From Salinibacterium sp. G-O1 (GTDB taxonomy: Bacteria; Actinomycetota; Actinomycetes; Actinomycetales; Microbacteriaceae), in assembly GCF_030063305.1 (NCBI RefSeq), contig NZ_JASISV010000001.1, forward strand, positions 124,001 to 188,000: a stretch of 64,000 bases of DNA. The letters are read 5' to 3'. Positions 1 through 7,782 of the stretch are shown here, piece by piece. Under the pieces are notes generated by a model that saw nothing but the letters and a program-made list of their open reading frames with translations, was not told the origin of the DNA and did not search any database. The stretch's first letter is position 1; the number at the start of each line of letters is the position of its first letter. Position numbers and translations under genes: made by a program.

Positions 1-381
1 TCGGGCGGAGAGCAGCAGCGGCTGCGGGTGGGCCAGGCCCTCGCGAGTGATCCCGCGCTGTTGCTGTGCGACGAACCACTGTCGAGTCTCGACCTCCATC
101 ACCAGCGCGGGGTCGCTGAGCTCATCGACAAGGGGCTGCACGAGCGTGGCACCGCGGTCGTCTTCGTCACCCACGACATCAACCCGGTGCTCGACATGGT
201 CGACACCGTGCTGTACCTCGCGGCCGGGAAGTTCACCTCCGGCCCGCCCGAGGAGGTGCTGCGCTCTGACGTGCTCAGCGACATGTACGGCACCGAGGTC
301 GAGGTCATCCACACCGGCAACCGGGTGTTTGTCGCGGGAGTTCCCGAGTTTCCGCACCACCACGGGGAGGTTGGCGCATGA
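1..381 (+). CDS. znuC: Zinc/manganese-type ABC transporter ATP-binding protein (5' end outside window)
   Basis: This is the C-terminal part of an ABC ATPase; the reading frame is open from the first base. The signature motif SGGEQQRLRVGQAL opens the window, followed by Walker B (LLLCDEPLSSLD) and the switch histidine (VFVTHD). The end is typical of metal-chelate importers of the ZnuC/MntB family. It energises import through the permease encoded next, whose ATG overlaps its stop by four bases, so the two are translationally coupled. A Fur-family regulator completes the operon and makes zinc the most likely substrate. The Walker A half and any binding-protein gene lie outside the window. Manganese cannot be excluded. 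Confidence 0.85.
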   Translation, partial: SGGEQQRLRVGQALASDPALLLCDEPLSSLDLHHQRGVAELIDKGLHERGTAVVFVTHDINPVLDMVDTVLYLAAGKFTSGPPEEVLRSDVLSDMYGTEVEVIHTGNRVFVAGVPEFPHHHGEVGA

Positions 382-1289
382 TGAGCGACGTGCTCGCGAC
401 CGACTTCTGGTCATCCATCTTCAATTTCAGCGACTACGGTCGCCTGCTCGTTCTCGTGCAGAACTCCATCATCGCCGCAGCCATCCTCGGCATCGTGGGG
501 GGCCTGATCGGCGTCTTCGTGATGCAGCGAGACATGGCGTTCGCGGTGCACGGAATCAGTGAACTCTCGTTCGCCGGTGCGGCCGGCGCGCTGCTGTTCG
601 GCGCCAACGTCGTGGCCGGGTCGCTCGTCGGGTCGTTGCTGGCCGCGGCGATCATCGGTGTGCTGGGAGCGAGGGCACGGGATCGCAACTCCATCATCGG
701 AGTGCTGATGCCGTTCGGGCTCGGTCTTGGCATCCTCTTCCTCGCGTTGTATCCGGGTCGAAGCGGCAACAAGTTCGGCCTGCTCACCGGTCAGATCCTG
801 TCGGTCGACATCCCGCAGCTCGGGGTGCTCATCGGCATCAGCATCGTCGTGCTCGCTGTGCTGCTGGTGATCTGGCGTCCGCTGGTCTTCGACAGCGTCG
901 ACCCCGATGTCGCCATGGCACGCGGTGTTCCGGCCGGCATGCTGTCGATCGTCTTCATGATCCTGCTCGGTCTGATGGTCGCCGTCTCGGTGCAGATCAT
1001 CGGGGCGCTGCTCGTGCTGGCACTGCTCGTGACGCCCGCGGCTGCGGCCCTGCGCATCTCGTCGTCGCCCGTGGTCGTGCCGCTGCTCGCGATGCTGTTC
1101 GGCTTTGTGTCGGCCGTGGGCGGAGTGCTGCTCGCCATCGGCGGTTCGCTTCCCATCAGCCCATACGTCACCACACTCTCGTTCCTCATTTACATCGGAT
1201 GCCGCATCGCGGGCCGCATCAAGGGCAGCCGCCTGCGCCGCCGGCGTGAGCCGTCCGCTCGCGCAGCGACGGCGGGAGTCACAGGATGA
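378..1289 (+). CDS. znuB: Metal ABC transporter permease, ZnuB family
   Basis: A 303-residue hydrophobic protein with about eight membrane segments, matching the ABC-3 (ZnuB/MntB/TroC) permease family in length and layout. It forms the channel of the importer driven by the preceding ATPase. The conserved late segment rich in Ala and Leu (VQIIGALLVLALLVTPAAAA) is characteristic of the family. The start is ATG at 378, overlapping the upstream stop; a second ATG follows at once at 381. Its stop overlaps the ATG of the regulator gene, so ATPase, permease and regulator form one unit. The metal is inferred from that regulator. Confidence 0.9.
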   Translation: MMSDVLATDFWSSIFNFSDYGRLLVLVQNSIIAAAILGIVGGLIGVFVMQRDMAFAVHGISELSFAGAAGALLFGANVVAGSLVGSLLAAAIIGVLGARARDRNSIIGVLMPFGLGLGILFLALYPGRSGNKFGLLTGQILSVDIPQLGVLIGISIVVLAVLLVIWRPLVFDSVDPDVAMARGVPAGMLSIVFMILLGLMVAVSVQIIGALLVLALLVTPAAAALRISSSPVVVPLLAMLFGFVSAVGGVLLAIGGSLPISPYVTTLSFLIYIGCRIAGRIKGSRLRRRREPSARAATAGVTG

Positions 1290-1693
1290 AGCGCCACACC
1301 TGGCAGCGCGACGCGGTGCGCGACGCACTCAGCACCCGCGAGAATTTCGTGAGCGCGCAGCAACTGCACGCCGCGCTGAGGGCGGGTGGGTCATCCATTG
1401 GGCTTGCCACCGTCTATCGGGCGCTCGCAGACCTCGCGGTCGAGGGCGAGGCAGACTCGTTGCAGCAGGAGGGCGAAAGCCTGTACCGCGCGTGCACCCC
1501 GGGCACGCACCACCACCACCTCATCTGCCGCCGCTGTGGGCTGACGGTCGAGATCGAAGCGGATGCGGTCGAGCAATGGGCCAACTCCGTCGCGGCCGAG
1601 CACGGGTTCACCGACGCCCACCACGTCGTCGATGTGTTCGGCACCTGCGCGGAATGCGCCTCCGAGATTGCGCAACTGCCTTCCGCCACGTAA
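1286..1693 (+). CDS. zur: Fur-family metalloregulator, probably Zur
   Basis: A 135-residue Fur-family repressor. The N-terminal winged helix ends near residue 65 with the DNA-recognition segment LATVYRALADL. The dimerisation half has HHHH at residues 75-78 and two CxxC pairs (C81/C84 and C121/C124) that form the structural zinc site. Its position at the end of a ZnuCB-type operon and just upstream of zinc-independent ribosomal protein genes fits Zur rather than an iron- or peroxide-sensing Fur. In Streptomyces and Mycobacterium, Zur represses both kinds of target. I found no clear TGAAAATGATTTTCA-type box between 1694 and 1824; the operon's own promoter lies outside the window. Confidence 0.82.
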   Translation: MKRHTWQRDAVRDALSTRENFVSAQQLHAALRAGGSSIGLATVYRALADLAVEGEADSLQQEGESLYRACTPGTHHHHLICRRCGLTVEIEADAVEQWANSVAAEHGFTDAHHVVDVFGTCAECASEIAQLPSAT

Positions 1694-1778
1694 TCTAGGC
1701 AAGTTGGGCATTTCCGCCCACACGCATGCCCCCATGAATATGTGGGATCACGGCACGCAGACAAGTGATCTTGGGCGG

Positions 1779-1796
1779 GCATCCTGAAACGGATGC
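1779..1796. other. Short inverted repeat in the rpmB leader
   Basis: GCATCC (1779-1784) and GGATGC (1791-1796) form a perfect 6-bp stem with a 6-base loop. It ends 28 bases before the rpmB start and 16 bases before its ribosome-binding site. It could be a weak leader hairpin or a protein-binding site. GGATGC/GCATCC words are common throughout this genome, so the pairing could be coincidental. Confidence 0.35.
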
Positions 1797-1824
1797 TCGC
1801 GGTAACCAGAACAGGAGTAGCACC

Positions 1825-2061
1825 ATGGCAGCAACATGCCAGGTGACAGGAGCCATCCCAGGTTTCGGTCATAACATCTCGCATTCGCACCGACGCACCA
1901 AGCGTCGTTTCGATCCGAACATCCAGAAGAAGAAGTACTACGTACCGTCGCTTCGCCGTAACGTCACGCTGCAGCTGTCCGCCAAGGGCATCAAGGTTAT
2001 CGACGCTCGTGGCATCGAAGCAGTGGTCAAGGACCTTCTCGCCCGTGGGGAGAAAATCTAA
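1825..2061 (+). CDS. rpmB: 50S ribosomal protein L28, zinc-independent form
   Basis: A 78-residue L28 with the family blocks [15 protein letters not shown] and VSAKG-like [15 protein letters not shown]. It has a single cysteine (CQVTG) and lacks the paired CxxC motifs of zinc-binding L28 forms. The start is fixed by AGGAG eleven bases upstream of ATG 1825; an earlier in-frame ATG at 1768 would add a non-conserved extension. It leads the L28-L33-S14 group, and L33 begins on the last base of its stop codon. Such cysteine-free paralogues usually replace zinc-containing versions when zinc is scarce, which suits the zur neighbour, although in some Microbacteriaceae they may be the only copies. Confidence 0.95.
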   Translation: MAATCQVTGAIPGFGHNISHSHRRTKRRFDPNIQKKKYYVPSLRRNVTLQLSAKGIKVIDARGIEAVVKDLLARGEKI

Positions 2062-2228
2062 TGGCTAAGGCTCAGGACGTACGCCCGATCATCAAGCTCC
2101 GTTCCACCGCTGGAACCGGCTACACCTATGTGACGCGCAAAAACCGTCGCAACAACCCGGATCGCCTCGTACTCAAGAAGTACGACCCGGTGATTCGCCA
2201 GCACGTCGAATTCCGTGAGGAGCGCTAA
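2061..2228 (+). CDS. rpmG: 50S ribosomal protein L33, zinc-independent form
   Basis: A 55-residue L33 (begins [18 protein letters not shown], ends HVEFREER). It has no cysteine at all, so it is a zinc-free form. The ATG shares one base with the rpmB stop (TAATG), indicating coupled translation. It sits between L28 and S14, the usual order in zinc-responsive ribosomal protein operons of actinobacteria. Confidence 0.95.
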   Translation: MAKAQDVRPIIKLRSTAGTGYTYVTRKNRRNNPDRLVLKKYDPVIRQHVEFREER

Positions 2229-2230
2229 CA

Positions 2231-2536
2231 ATGGCTAAGAAGAGCAAAATTGCACGCAACGAGCAGCGCAAGGTCATCGTGGCTCGCTACGCGACCAAGC
2301 GTCTCGAACTGAAGAAGGCACTCGTCGACCCGGCGGGTACCGACGAGTCCCGCGAGGCAGCACGCCTCGGCCTGCAGAAGCTTCCACGCAACGCTTCGCC
2401 GGTGCGCGTTCGCGGTCGCGACGCCATCGACGGACGCCCCCGTGGTTTCCTCAGCCAGTTCGGTGTTTCACGTGTTCGCTTCCGCGACATGGCGCACCGG
2501 GGCGAATTGCCCGGAATTACCAAGTCAAGCTGGTAG
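2231..2536 (+). CDS. rpsN: 30S ribosomal protein S14, long zinc-independent form
   Basis: A 101-residue S14 (begins [14 protein letters not shown], ends PGITKSSW). It is the long form without the CxxC...CxxC zinc site of the roughly 61-residue S14 type Z normally encoded in the spc operon. It starts two bases after rpmG and is clearly co-transcribed with it. S14 helps assemble the head of the 30S subunit. Together with the neighbouring L28 and L33 it forms a set that can release zinc demand from the ribosome. Confidence 0.95.
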   Translation: MAKKSKIARNEQRKVIVARYATKRLELKKALVDPAGTDESREAARLGLQKLPRNASPVRVRGRDAIDGRPRGFLSQFGVSRVRFRDMAHRGELPGITKSSW

Positions 2537-2618
2537 ATTCCTAGCGGTTCCGGCGTTTTATTACCGGATCATCCACTAGATCCACCTATAACTGCATCAG
2601 GTCCGAGGAGGACATCCC

Positions 2619-2909
2619 ATGGCTGACAAGTCACTAAACCGTACCGAGTTCGTCGCGGCAGTTGCCGCAGAGTCTGGACAGACCCAGGCTGCAGTCAGCG
2701 GCATCGTTGACTCGCTTTTCTCAGTTCTCGCCAAGTCGGTCGGCGAAGGCACGAAGGTTTCCATCCCGGGATGGATCTCCGTCGAGCGCACCGACCGCGC
2801 AGCGCGCACCGGCCGCAACCCGCAGACCGGTGAAGCGATCGACATCAAGGCAAGCAAGGGCGTCAAGATCAGCGCCGGAAGCAAGCTGAAGGCCGCAGCA
2901 AAGGGCTAA
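2619..2909 (+). CDS. hup: HU-family DNA-binding protein
   Basis: A 96-residue nucleoid protein of the HU/IHF family. The N-terminal helices (NRTEFVAAVAAESGQTQAAV) are followed by the beta-arm region with GRNPQTGEAIDI, the family signature. It binds and bends DNA non-specifically. The lysine-rich tail seen in mycobacterial and streptomycete HU is absent, so this is the short form. A strong ribosome-binding site (GAGGAGG) lies seven bases upstream of ATG 2619. It is a single gene, about 80 bases after rpsN, and ends at the terminator at 2926-2954. Confidence 0.95.
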   Translation: MADKSLNRTEFVAAVAAESGQTQAAVSGIVDSLFSVLAKSVGEGTKVSIPGWISVERTDRAARTGRNPQTGEAIDIKASKGVKISAGSKLKAAAKG

Positions 2910-2925
2910 GTAGCTACACAACGTC

Positions 2926-2954
2926 AGGGCGGCATCCGTAAAGGGTGCCGCCCT
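2926..2954 (+). terminator. Rho-independent-type terminator after hup
   Basis: AGGGCGGCATCC (2926-2937) pairs with GGGTGCCGCCCT (2943-2954), a 12-bp stem with one G-T pair and a 5-base loop. It lies 16 bases after the hup stop. The T-run is weak (TTCGTCGTT), as is common in high-GC actinobacteria. Confidence 0.85.
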
Positions 2955-2993
2955 TCGTCGTTGGCGCTCGGCTCTCTACCTGCGCCGCCAACG

Positions 2994-2999
2994 TAAGCT
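2994..2999 (+). promoter_or_regulatory. -10 box of a probably leaderless promoter (copD-ctaG)
   Basis: TAAGCT lies exactly six bases before GTG 3006. No Shine-Dalgarno sequence is present. This fits the TANNNT-N6-start pattern repeated in this window. Confidence 0.5.
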
Positions 3000-3005
3000 G
3001 TTCTG

Positions 3006-4982
3006 GTGCCACGCCTCGTTCGGATCGCCGCCCCCGCGACCCTCATCCTCGTTGCGTTGCTCGCACTCCTGACCGCACTCGCTTTCGGCGGTGGGGCCGA
3101 TGCGCCCCAGCTGATCGACCCCGGCGCCGTTGCCCGATACGGCCTGCCGATCGCGAAACTGATCGTCAACATTGGGGCCGCCGCTGCGATCGGCTCGCTC
3201 GTGCTGGCGCTTTTCGCGCTCGACTCGACCAGGCCCGAGTTTTCGAAGGCGATGGATGTCGCAGCAGGAGCAGCAGCGCTGTGGGCTGTGGCCGCGGCAT
3301 CCAGCGCCTTCTTCACGTTTCTGACGGTGTTGCAGCCGACCATCCGCCTCGACAACGCCTTCGGTGATCTGCTGGCAGGATTCTTGACGGACACCGCGTT
3401 GGGGCAGGCCTGGCTGGCGACCACGCTCATCGCGGCGGGGGTCACTGTGCTGTGCTTCGCGGTGCGCAATGTGACGGTCGTCTTCTTCGTGGCGCTGCTT
3501 GCCGTGGTGGGGCTGGTTCCGATGTCCCTCGAGGGCCACACTGGTGGCACCGCATCGCACGATTCCGCGACCACCGCGATCTTCCTGCACGTGCTGTTCG
3601 CCGCGGTCTGGCTGGGTGGGCTCGTCACCATCGTGTTGATCAAACCGACCCTCGAGAAGGGCAGACTCGCTGTGGTGATGGGGCGCTACTCCACCGTTGC
3701 GCTCGTCAGTTTCGTGGTCGTCGCGGCGTCCGGCTACCTGAGTGCGCAGATCAGGGTCGAAGAGCTCGGCAACCTCCTTAGCCCGTACGGCATCCTCGTG
3801 CTCGTCAAGACGGCGTCGCTCCTGGCGCTGGGCCTGTTCGGCGCGATGCAGCGCCGCTTCTTTATCGGCAGGATGAAGCGCTCCCCTGGCAGCGGCCGCG
3901 GATACTTCTGGTGGGTGGTGACCGCAGAGCTCGCCTTCATGGGCATCGCGTCCGGCGTCGCCGCGGCGCTAGCCCGGACCGCGACCCCCGTGCCGGAGAT
4001 TACGGCAGCAGACCTCGCGAGGCCCACCCCGGCCGAGCTGCTGACCGGGAGCCCGTTACCACCGCCGGTGACGTTCGAGCGACTGTTCACCCAGTGGAAT
4101 TTCGATCTACTCTGGCTGCTGGCCTGCGCATTCGGGATCTTCTTCTATGTCGCGGCCGTGCTGCGACTGCGCCGCCGCGGCGACTCATGGCCGGTACTGC
4201 GCACCGTGATGTGGATCGCGGGAATGCTCCTGCTGTTCTACATCACCAACGGCGGCATCAACGTGTACGAGAAATACCTCTTCTCACAACACATGCTCGC
4301 TCACATGATCCTGGGGATGGGCATCCCGGTGTTGCTCGTGCCGGGGGCTCCCATCACGCTCGCGTTGCGCACCATGGAGAAGCGCACGGACGGCAGCCGC
4401 GGACCACGGGAGTGGCTGCTGATGCTCACCCACACCAAGCTCTTCGCCTTCTTCGGTAACCCGCTGGTGGCGGCCGGGATCTTTGCCGGATCGCTCTGGG
4501 TGTTCTACTACACACCCGTCTTCAGCTGGGCCACCACAAACCACATCGGTCATCAGTGGATGATCGTGCACTTCCTGCTCGCCGGATACCTCTTCGTGCA
4601 GGCGCTCATCGGCATCGACCCGTCACCGTCCAGGCCGCCGTACCCCATCCGGTTGCTGATTCTGCTGGCGACCATGGCCTTCCACGCCTTCTTCGGCCTC
4701 GCCCTGATGTCGGGAACCGGGCTGTTGCTCGCGAACTGGTACGGATCGATGGGCTGGGAGACCGGCATCACCGCACTTCAGGATCAGCAGATCGGTGGCG
4801 GGATCGCGTGGAGCGTTGGGGAGATCCCCACCGTCGCGCTGGCCATCGTCGTGGCGATCATGTGGGCGCGAAGCGATGCGCGGGAGTCCAAACGCTACGA
4901 CCGCAAGGCGGAGCGTGATGGCGACGCCGAACTCGAGGAGTACAACGAGATGCTCGCGGGTCGTGCCCGCCGCAACTCCTAG
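3006..4982 (+). CDS. CopD-CtaG fusion: copper-handling / cytochrome oxidase assembly membrane protein
   Basis: A 658-residue polytopic protein in two halves. Residues about 1-310 resemble the CopD copper-transport domain, with EGHTGGTASHDS and FLHVLFAAVWLGG. Residues about 345-625 resemble CtaG, the caa3-type cytochrome c oxidase assembly factor, with the His-rich SQHMLAHMILGMG and NHIGHQWMIVHF. The His and Met residues near the membrane are probable copper ligands. The fusion is common in actinobacteria and presumably delivers copper to the CuB centre of the terminal oxidase. GTG 3006 was chosen because a TAAGCT box lies six bases upstream. Its stop overlaps the stop of the convergent gene. 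Confidence 0.88.
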   Translation: MPRLVRIAAPATLILVALLALLTALAFGGGADAPQLIDPGAVARYGLPIAKLIVNIGAAAAIGSLVLALFALDSTRPEFSKAMDVAAGAAALWAVAAASSAFFTFLTVLQPTIRLDNAFGDLLAGFLTDTALGQAWLATTLIAAGVTVLCFAVRNVTVVFFVALLAVVGLVPMSLEGHTGGTASHDSATTAIFLHVLFAAVWLGGLVTIVLIKPTLEKGRLAVVMGRYSTVALVSFVVVAASGYLSAQIRVEELGNLLSPYGILVLVKTASLLALGLFGAMQRRFFIGRMKRSPGSGRGYFWWVVTAELAFMGIASGVAAALARTATPVPEITAADLARPTPAELLTGSPLPPPVTFERLFTQWNFDLLWLLACAFGIFFYVAAVLRLRRRGDSWPVLRTVMWIAGMLLLFYITNGGINVYEKYLFSQHMLAHMILGMGIPVLLVPGAPITLALRTMEKRTDGSRGPREWLLMLTHTKLFAFFGNPLVAAGIFAGSLWVFYYTPVFSWATTNHIGHQWMIVHFLLAGYLFVQALIGIDPSPSRPPYPIRLLILLATMAFHAFFGLALMSGTGLLLANWYGSMGWETGITALQDQQIGGGIAWSVGEIPTVALAIVVAIMWARSDARESKRYDRKAERDGDAELEEYNEMLAGRARRNS

Positions 4983-5953
4983 CGCTGGGCAGTGATCAGC
5001 ACGTCGTCGTTCGACAGGAACGTCACGAGATAGCTGACCGTGAACGGGACATCCTCATCGAAGGATGAGGTGGTGCCATCGAACAGCGACTGCACGTCGA
5101 CAGTCAGGTGGGCTGCACCGTTCGTCACCGGCATCAGCCAGGTGGCCGGCTCGCTGCCTGGGATCAGCCTCACGGCCGGATACTCGCTCATCGACCACTG
5201 CGGTGTCGAAACGATGCGATTGGAGATCTGCTGGCCGAACGGGCATCCCGTCGGCAGAAGCACCGTCTGGGTGGTGCACGTGTCGAGGAGGTCGTCGACC
5301 TTGCCCTGCACCGCCGCGACGAGGGCGGAGTTGGCGCGCACATCGAGAGCCGCGACGACGGATGCCCCGGGCTGCGCGGCCACGACGATCAGAGGATTCG
5401 CCGTCAGGAACTTCGACTCGTGAGTGATCGTGATGGCGCTCGGGGTGAACACCACCAGCGGCACCACCGTGCCCTGTTCCGGAGTGGTCAGATCAACACC
5501 GTTCGCGGTGAAGTCCTGCGAGTTGAGCACAGACATTTGCACCACGCTGTACGGCGCCGTCGCGAAGGTCCAGCTGGAGAATAGGCCGAGGACGTTCCCG
5601 GTGCGCTGCACGTCGAAACTCGATTGGCCGGGCCTGCCGCCGGCGACGTAGGAGAAGACGACCCGCTGGATGCCGTAGGCGAAACTCGACTCGCTGATGA
5701 ACTGGATGTTCTCCAGGTCGCCCATCGCCGCCGGATCGAGCATCGCCCGCGAGGCCGTGCTGCGCTGGCCGGAGCCGGCCAGCTCCAGGGCGACCGGAGC
5801 GTTCTTGCTCGAGAGCGCATCGAGGTAGCTCCTCACGAAACCGCTCGCGCTGTACAGGGTCGAATTTAGGATGACGACGGTGCCAGCGAAGGCGCCGAGC
5901 ACCACCGCCGCCACGACGGTCCAGGTGATTATCGCTCGGCGCACGACACCCAT
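4979..5953 (-). CDS. Membrane-anchored protein of unknown function
   Basis: A 324-residue protein with one N-terminal membrane segment (about residues 6-30, VVRRAIITWTVVAAVVLGAF), a short cytoplasmic tail and a large extracytoplasmic domain. The domain begins with a helical region (FVRSYLDALSSKNAPVALELAG) like that of secreted DUF4878/NTF2-like lipoproteins, but I do not recognise the rest. A Cys pair (about residues 240 and 250, CTTQTVLLPTGC) may form a disulfide. The start is ATG 5953, since upstream codons lack conservation features and the membrane segment follows directly. It is convergent with copD-ctaG, sharing stop-codon bases, and divergent from the helicase gene. Confidence 0.7.
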   Translation of the reverse strand: MGVVRRAIITWTVVAAVVLGAFAGTVVILNSTLYSASGFVRSYLDALSSKNAPVALELAGSGQRSTASRAMLDPAAMGDLENIQFISESSFAYGIQRVVFSYVAGGRPGQSSFDVQRTGNVLGLFSSWTFATAPYSVVQMSVLNSQDFTANGVDLTTPEQGTVVPLVVFTPSAITITHESKFLTANPLIVVAAQPGASVVAALDVRANSALVAAVQGKVDDLLDTCTTQTVLLPTGCPFGQQISNRIVSTPQWSMSEYPAVRLIPGSEPATWLMPVTNGAAHLTVDVQSLFDGTTSSFDEDVPFTVSYLVTFLSNDDVLITAQR

Positions 5954-6031
5954 CCTAAATTGCACAGGGCCGACACGGCCGCATACTGCCCAGCCTCGGC
6001 ATGGTCGCCACCACGCTCCGGATGCCACGGG

Positions 6032-6037
6032 TACAGT
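6032..6037 (+). promoter_or_regulatory. -10 box of a probably leaderless promoter (helicase)
   Basis: TACAGT lies exactly six bases before GTG 6044, which defines that codon as the start. Confidence 0.5.
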
Positions 6038-6043
6038 GAAGCG

Positions 6044-7345
6044 GTGAGTGAGCTGCAGCTGTCGCCTGAGCAGCAGGCGGTGTTCGATGCCATCGAGACG
6101 ACCCAGCAGAACCTGTTCATCACCGGGCGCGCCGGAACGGGCAAGTCGACGCTGCTGAACCACCTCTCGGAGAACACCTCCAAGCAGATCGTGATCTGTG
6201 CGCCCACGGGAGTTGCCGCGCTGAACGTCGGCGGGCAGACCATCCATTCGTTGTTCCGGTTGCCGATCGGTGTGATCGCAGATCACGACATCGAGCAGGG
6301 CGTCGAACTGCGCAAGCTCCTCAGCACCACCGACACCCTGGTCATCGACGAGGTGTCGATGGTCAACGCCGATCTTCTTGACGCGATCGATCGTTCACTG
6401 CGCCAGGCCCGGCAGCGCAAGAATGAGGCATTCGGCGGTGTTCAGGTCGTGCTTTTCGGCGACCCGTACCAGTTGGCTCCGGTGCCCGGCGAGGGCGAAG
6501 AGCGAGCCTACTTCGAGGACCATTACCGCTCGATCTGGTTCTTTGATGCGAAGGTCTGGGATGACACCGACCTCACGATTTACGAGCTGACGACCATCCA
6601 TCGCCAGCATGAGGCCGAGTTCAAATACATGCTCAACGCTGTGAGACACGGCGGGGTGACCGCCGAGATCGCGGCTCGCCTCAACGAGGTGGGCGCTCGG
6701 CCCGCGCCGACCGACGGCGCGATCACGCTGGCCACCACCAATGGCACGGTCACCCGCATCAACGCGACCGAACTCGCGCGGCTGCCGGGGCGGGTGCTCA
6801 CGGCCAAGGCTGAGGTGAGCGGCGACTTCAACGGGCGGGCGTTCCCGGCCGACGAGGCGCTTGAGCTGAAAACCGGGGCGCGGGTGATGTTTCTGCGCAA
6901 CGACACCGGGTACGAAAACGGCGGCCAGCGCTGGGTCAACGGCACGGTCGGCACGGTCATCAAGATCGACTCGACGGTGTGGGTGGATGTCGACGGCGAG
7001 CGTCACGAGGTGCGACCGGCGGTCTGGGAGAAGTTCAAGTACAGCTATTCGTCGCTCACCAAGTCGCTGCGCAAGGATGTCGTTGCCGAGTTCACGCAGT
7101 TCCCGCTGCGGCTGGCGTGGGCCGTGACCATCCACAAGTCCCAGGGCAAGACCTACGATCGCGCGATCATCGACCTCGGCCAGCGATCATTCGCTCCCGG
7201 CCAGACCTATGTCGCCCTGAGCCGGATCAGCGCGCTCGATGGACTGTTCATGTCGCGTCCGCTGCGCCCGAGCGACATCATCGTCGACGAAAACGTCGTG
7301 CGCTTCATGTCGCGCGTCACGGCGATCCCGGCCATCCGGGCCTAG
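6044..7345 (+). CDS. PIF1/RecD-like superfamily 1B DNA helicase
   Basis: A 433-residue ATP-dependent DNA helicase. Walker A is GRAGTGKSTL near residue 30, motif Ia is APTGVAALNVGG, Walker B is VIDEVSMV and motif III is FGDPYQLAPV. The C-terminal motifs V and VI read WAVTIHKSQGKTYDRAI and TYVALSRI. This set defines the PIF1-like branch of SF1B, 5'-3' helicases that act on forks, G-quadruplexes or recombination intermediates. The protein has only the core, without accessory domains, which is typical of short bacterial PIF1 homologues. GTG 6044 was preferred to an upstream in-frame ATG at 5960 because the conserved protein begins there and TACAGT stands six bases before it. Confidence 0.88.
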   Translation: MSELQLSPEQQAVFDAIETTQQNLFITGRAGTGKSTLLNHLSENTSKQIVICAPTGVAALNVGGQTIHSLFRLPIGVIADHDIEQGVELRKLLSTTDTLVIDEVSMVNADLLDAIDRSLRQARQRKNEAFGGVQVVLFGDPYQLAPVPGEGEERAYFEDHYRSIWFFDAKVWDDTDLTIYELTTIHRQHEAEFKYMLNAVRHGGVTAEIAARLNEVGARPAPTDGAITLATTNGTVTRINATELARLPGRVLTAKAEVSGDFNGRAFPADEALELKTGARVMFLRNDTGYENGGQRWVNGTVGTVIKIDSTVWVDVDGERHEVRPAVWEKFKYSYSSLTKSLRKDVVAEFTQFPLRLAWAVTIHKSQGKTYDRAIIDLGQRSFAPGQTYVALSRISALDGLFMSRPLRPSDIIVDENVVRFMSRVTAIPAIRA

Positions 7346-7414
7346 GCGCGGGCCCAGCGGCTTGAGCCGCGCGGCTGCGCGCCCGCGGGCTGCCCCGGCG
7401 CCGTCCCATCCCGT

Positions 7415-7465
7415 CCCGGGCTTCCGCCCAACCCGGGCTTCCTCCCAAACCGGGCTTCCTCCCGA
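7415..7465. repeat. Tandem repeat, 17 bp x 3
   Basis: Three 17-bp units start at 7415, 7432 and 7449. The core is CCGGGCTTCCTCCCAA; unit 1 has G for T at position 12 and unit 3 begins with A and ends in GA. The array runs straight into the palindrome at 7466. The gene-free stretch 7346-7782 holds this array, two palindromes and a second array; I see no gene or promoter in it. Confidence 0.9.
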
Positions 7466-7536
7466 ATGAAGGAGATTTCGGCGCCGACCCCCGCGCTTCC
7501 GTGCAACCTGCTCGTGGCGGCGCAAATCTCCTTCAT
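7466..7536. repeat. Interrupted palindrome, AATGAAGGAGA family, copy 1
   Basis: ATGAAGGAGATTT (7466-7478) and AAATCTCCTTCAT (7524-7536) are perfect 13-bp inverted arms around 45 GC-rich bases. The same arms recur at 44041-44116, also directly after a short tandem array. It may be a REP-like transposable palindrome, a transcription terminator between the convergent helicase and heme oxygenase genes, or a protein-binding site. Confidence 0.85.
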
Positions 7537-7599
7537 ATGGGGGTGGGAAGGGCGCGAGGGCCGGCGCGGGGACGGCACGGTGGCCGTGGCACCGATCCC

Positions 7600-7686
7600 T
7601 TCCGAAATGACGGATGTCGCGGCATCCTGCCCCGGAACTACGGGCGGAACAGCGCCCGGGATGCCCGATGTTCCGTCATTTCGGAA
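7600..7686. repeat. Nested palindrome related to the AAATGA(A/C)GGA family
   Basis: TTCCGAAATGACGGA (7600-7614) and TCCGTCATTTCGGAA (7672-7686) are perfect 15-bp arms. An inner pair, GGCATCC (7621-7627) and GGATGCC (7659-7665), makes a palindrome within a palindrome. The element at 44041-44116 has the same inner words. It lies 63 bases after copy 1 and runs into the next tandem array. Confidence 0.85.
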
Positions 7687-7731
7687 GGTCGGGTCGCGGG
7701 AAGGTCGGGCCGCGGGAAGGTCGGGGTCGCG
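7683..7731. repeat. Tandem repeat, 16-17 bp x 3
   Basis: Units start at 7683, 7699 and 7715: GGAAGGTCGGGTCGCG, GGAAGGTCGGGCCGCG and a third with one extra G. A partial unit follows. The array overlaps the last bases of the preceding palindrome, giving a mirror-like order: array, palindrome, palindrome, array. Confidence 0.85.
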
Positions 7732-7782
7732 GGCGGGAAGCTGGCAGGGGGACACGCGGGCCCGCGGCGGGCGACCGGAGCG

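Noticed and set aside
411-1328. Long minus-strand frame opposite the metal permease
   Set aside because: The product is rich in Arg, His, Glu and Asp with no motif, the typical antisense shadow of a hydrophobic membrane protein gene.
1694-1824. Zur box upstream of rpmB
   Set aside because: CCCATGAATATGTGGG is only an imperfect dyad and does not resemble the actinobacterial Zur consensus.
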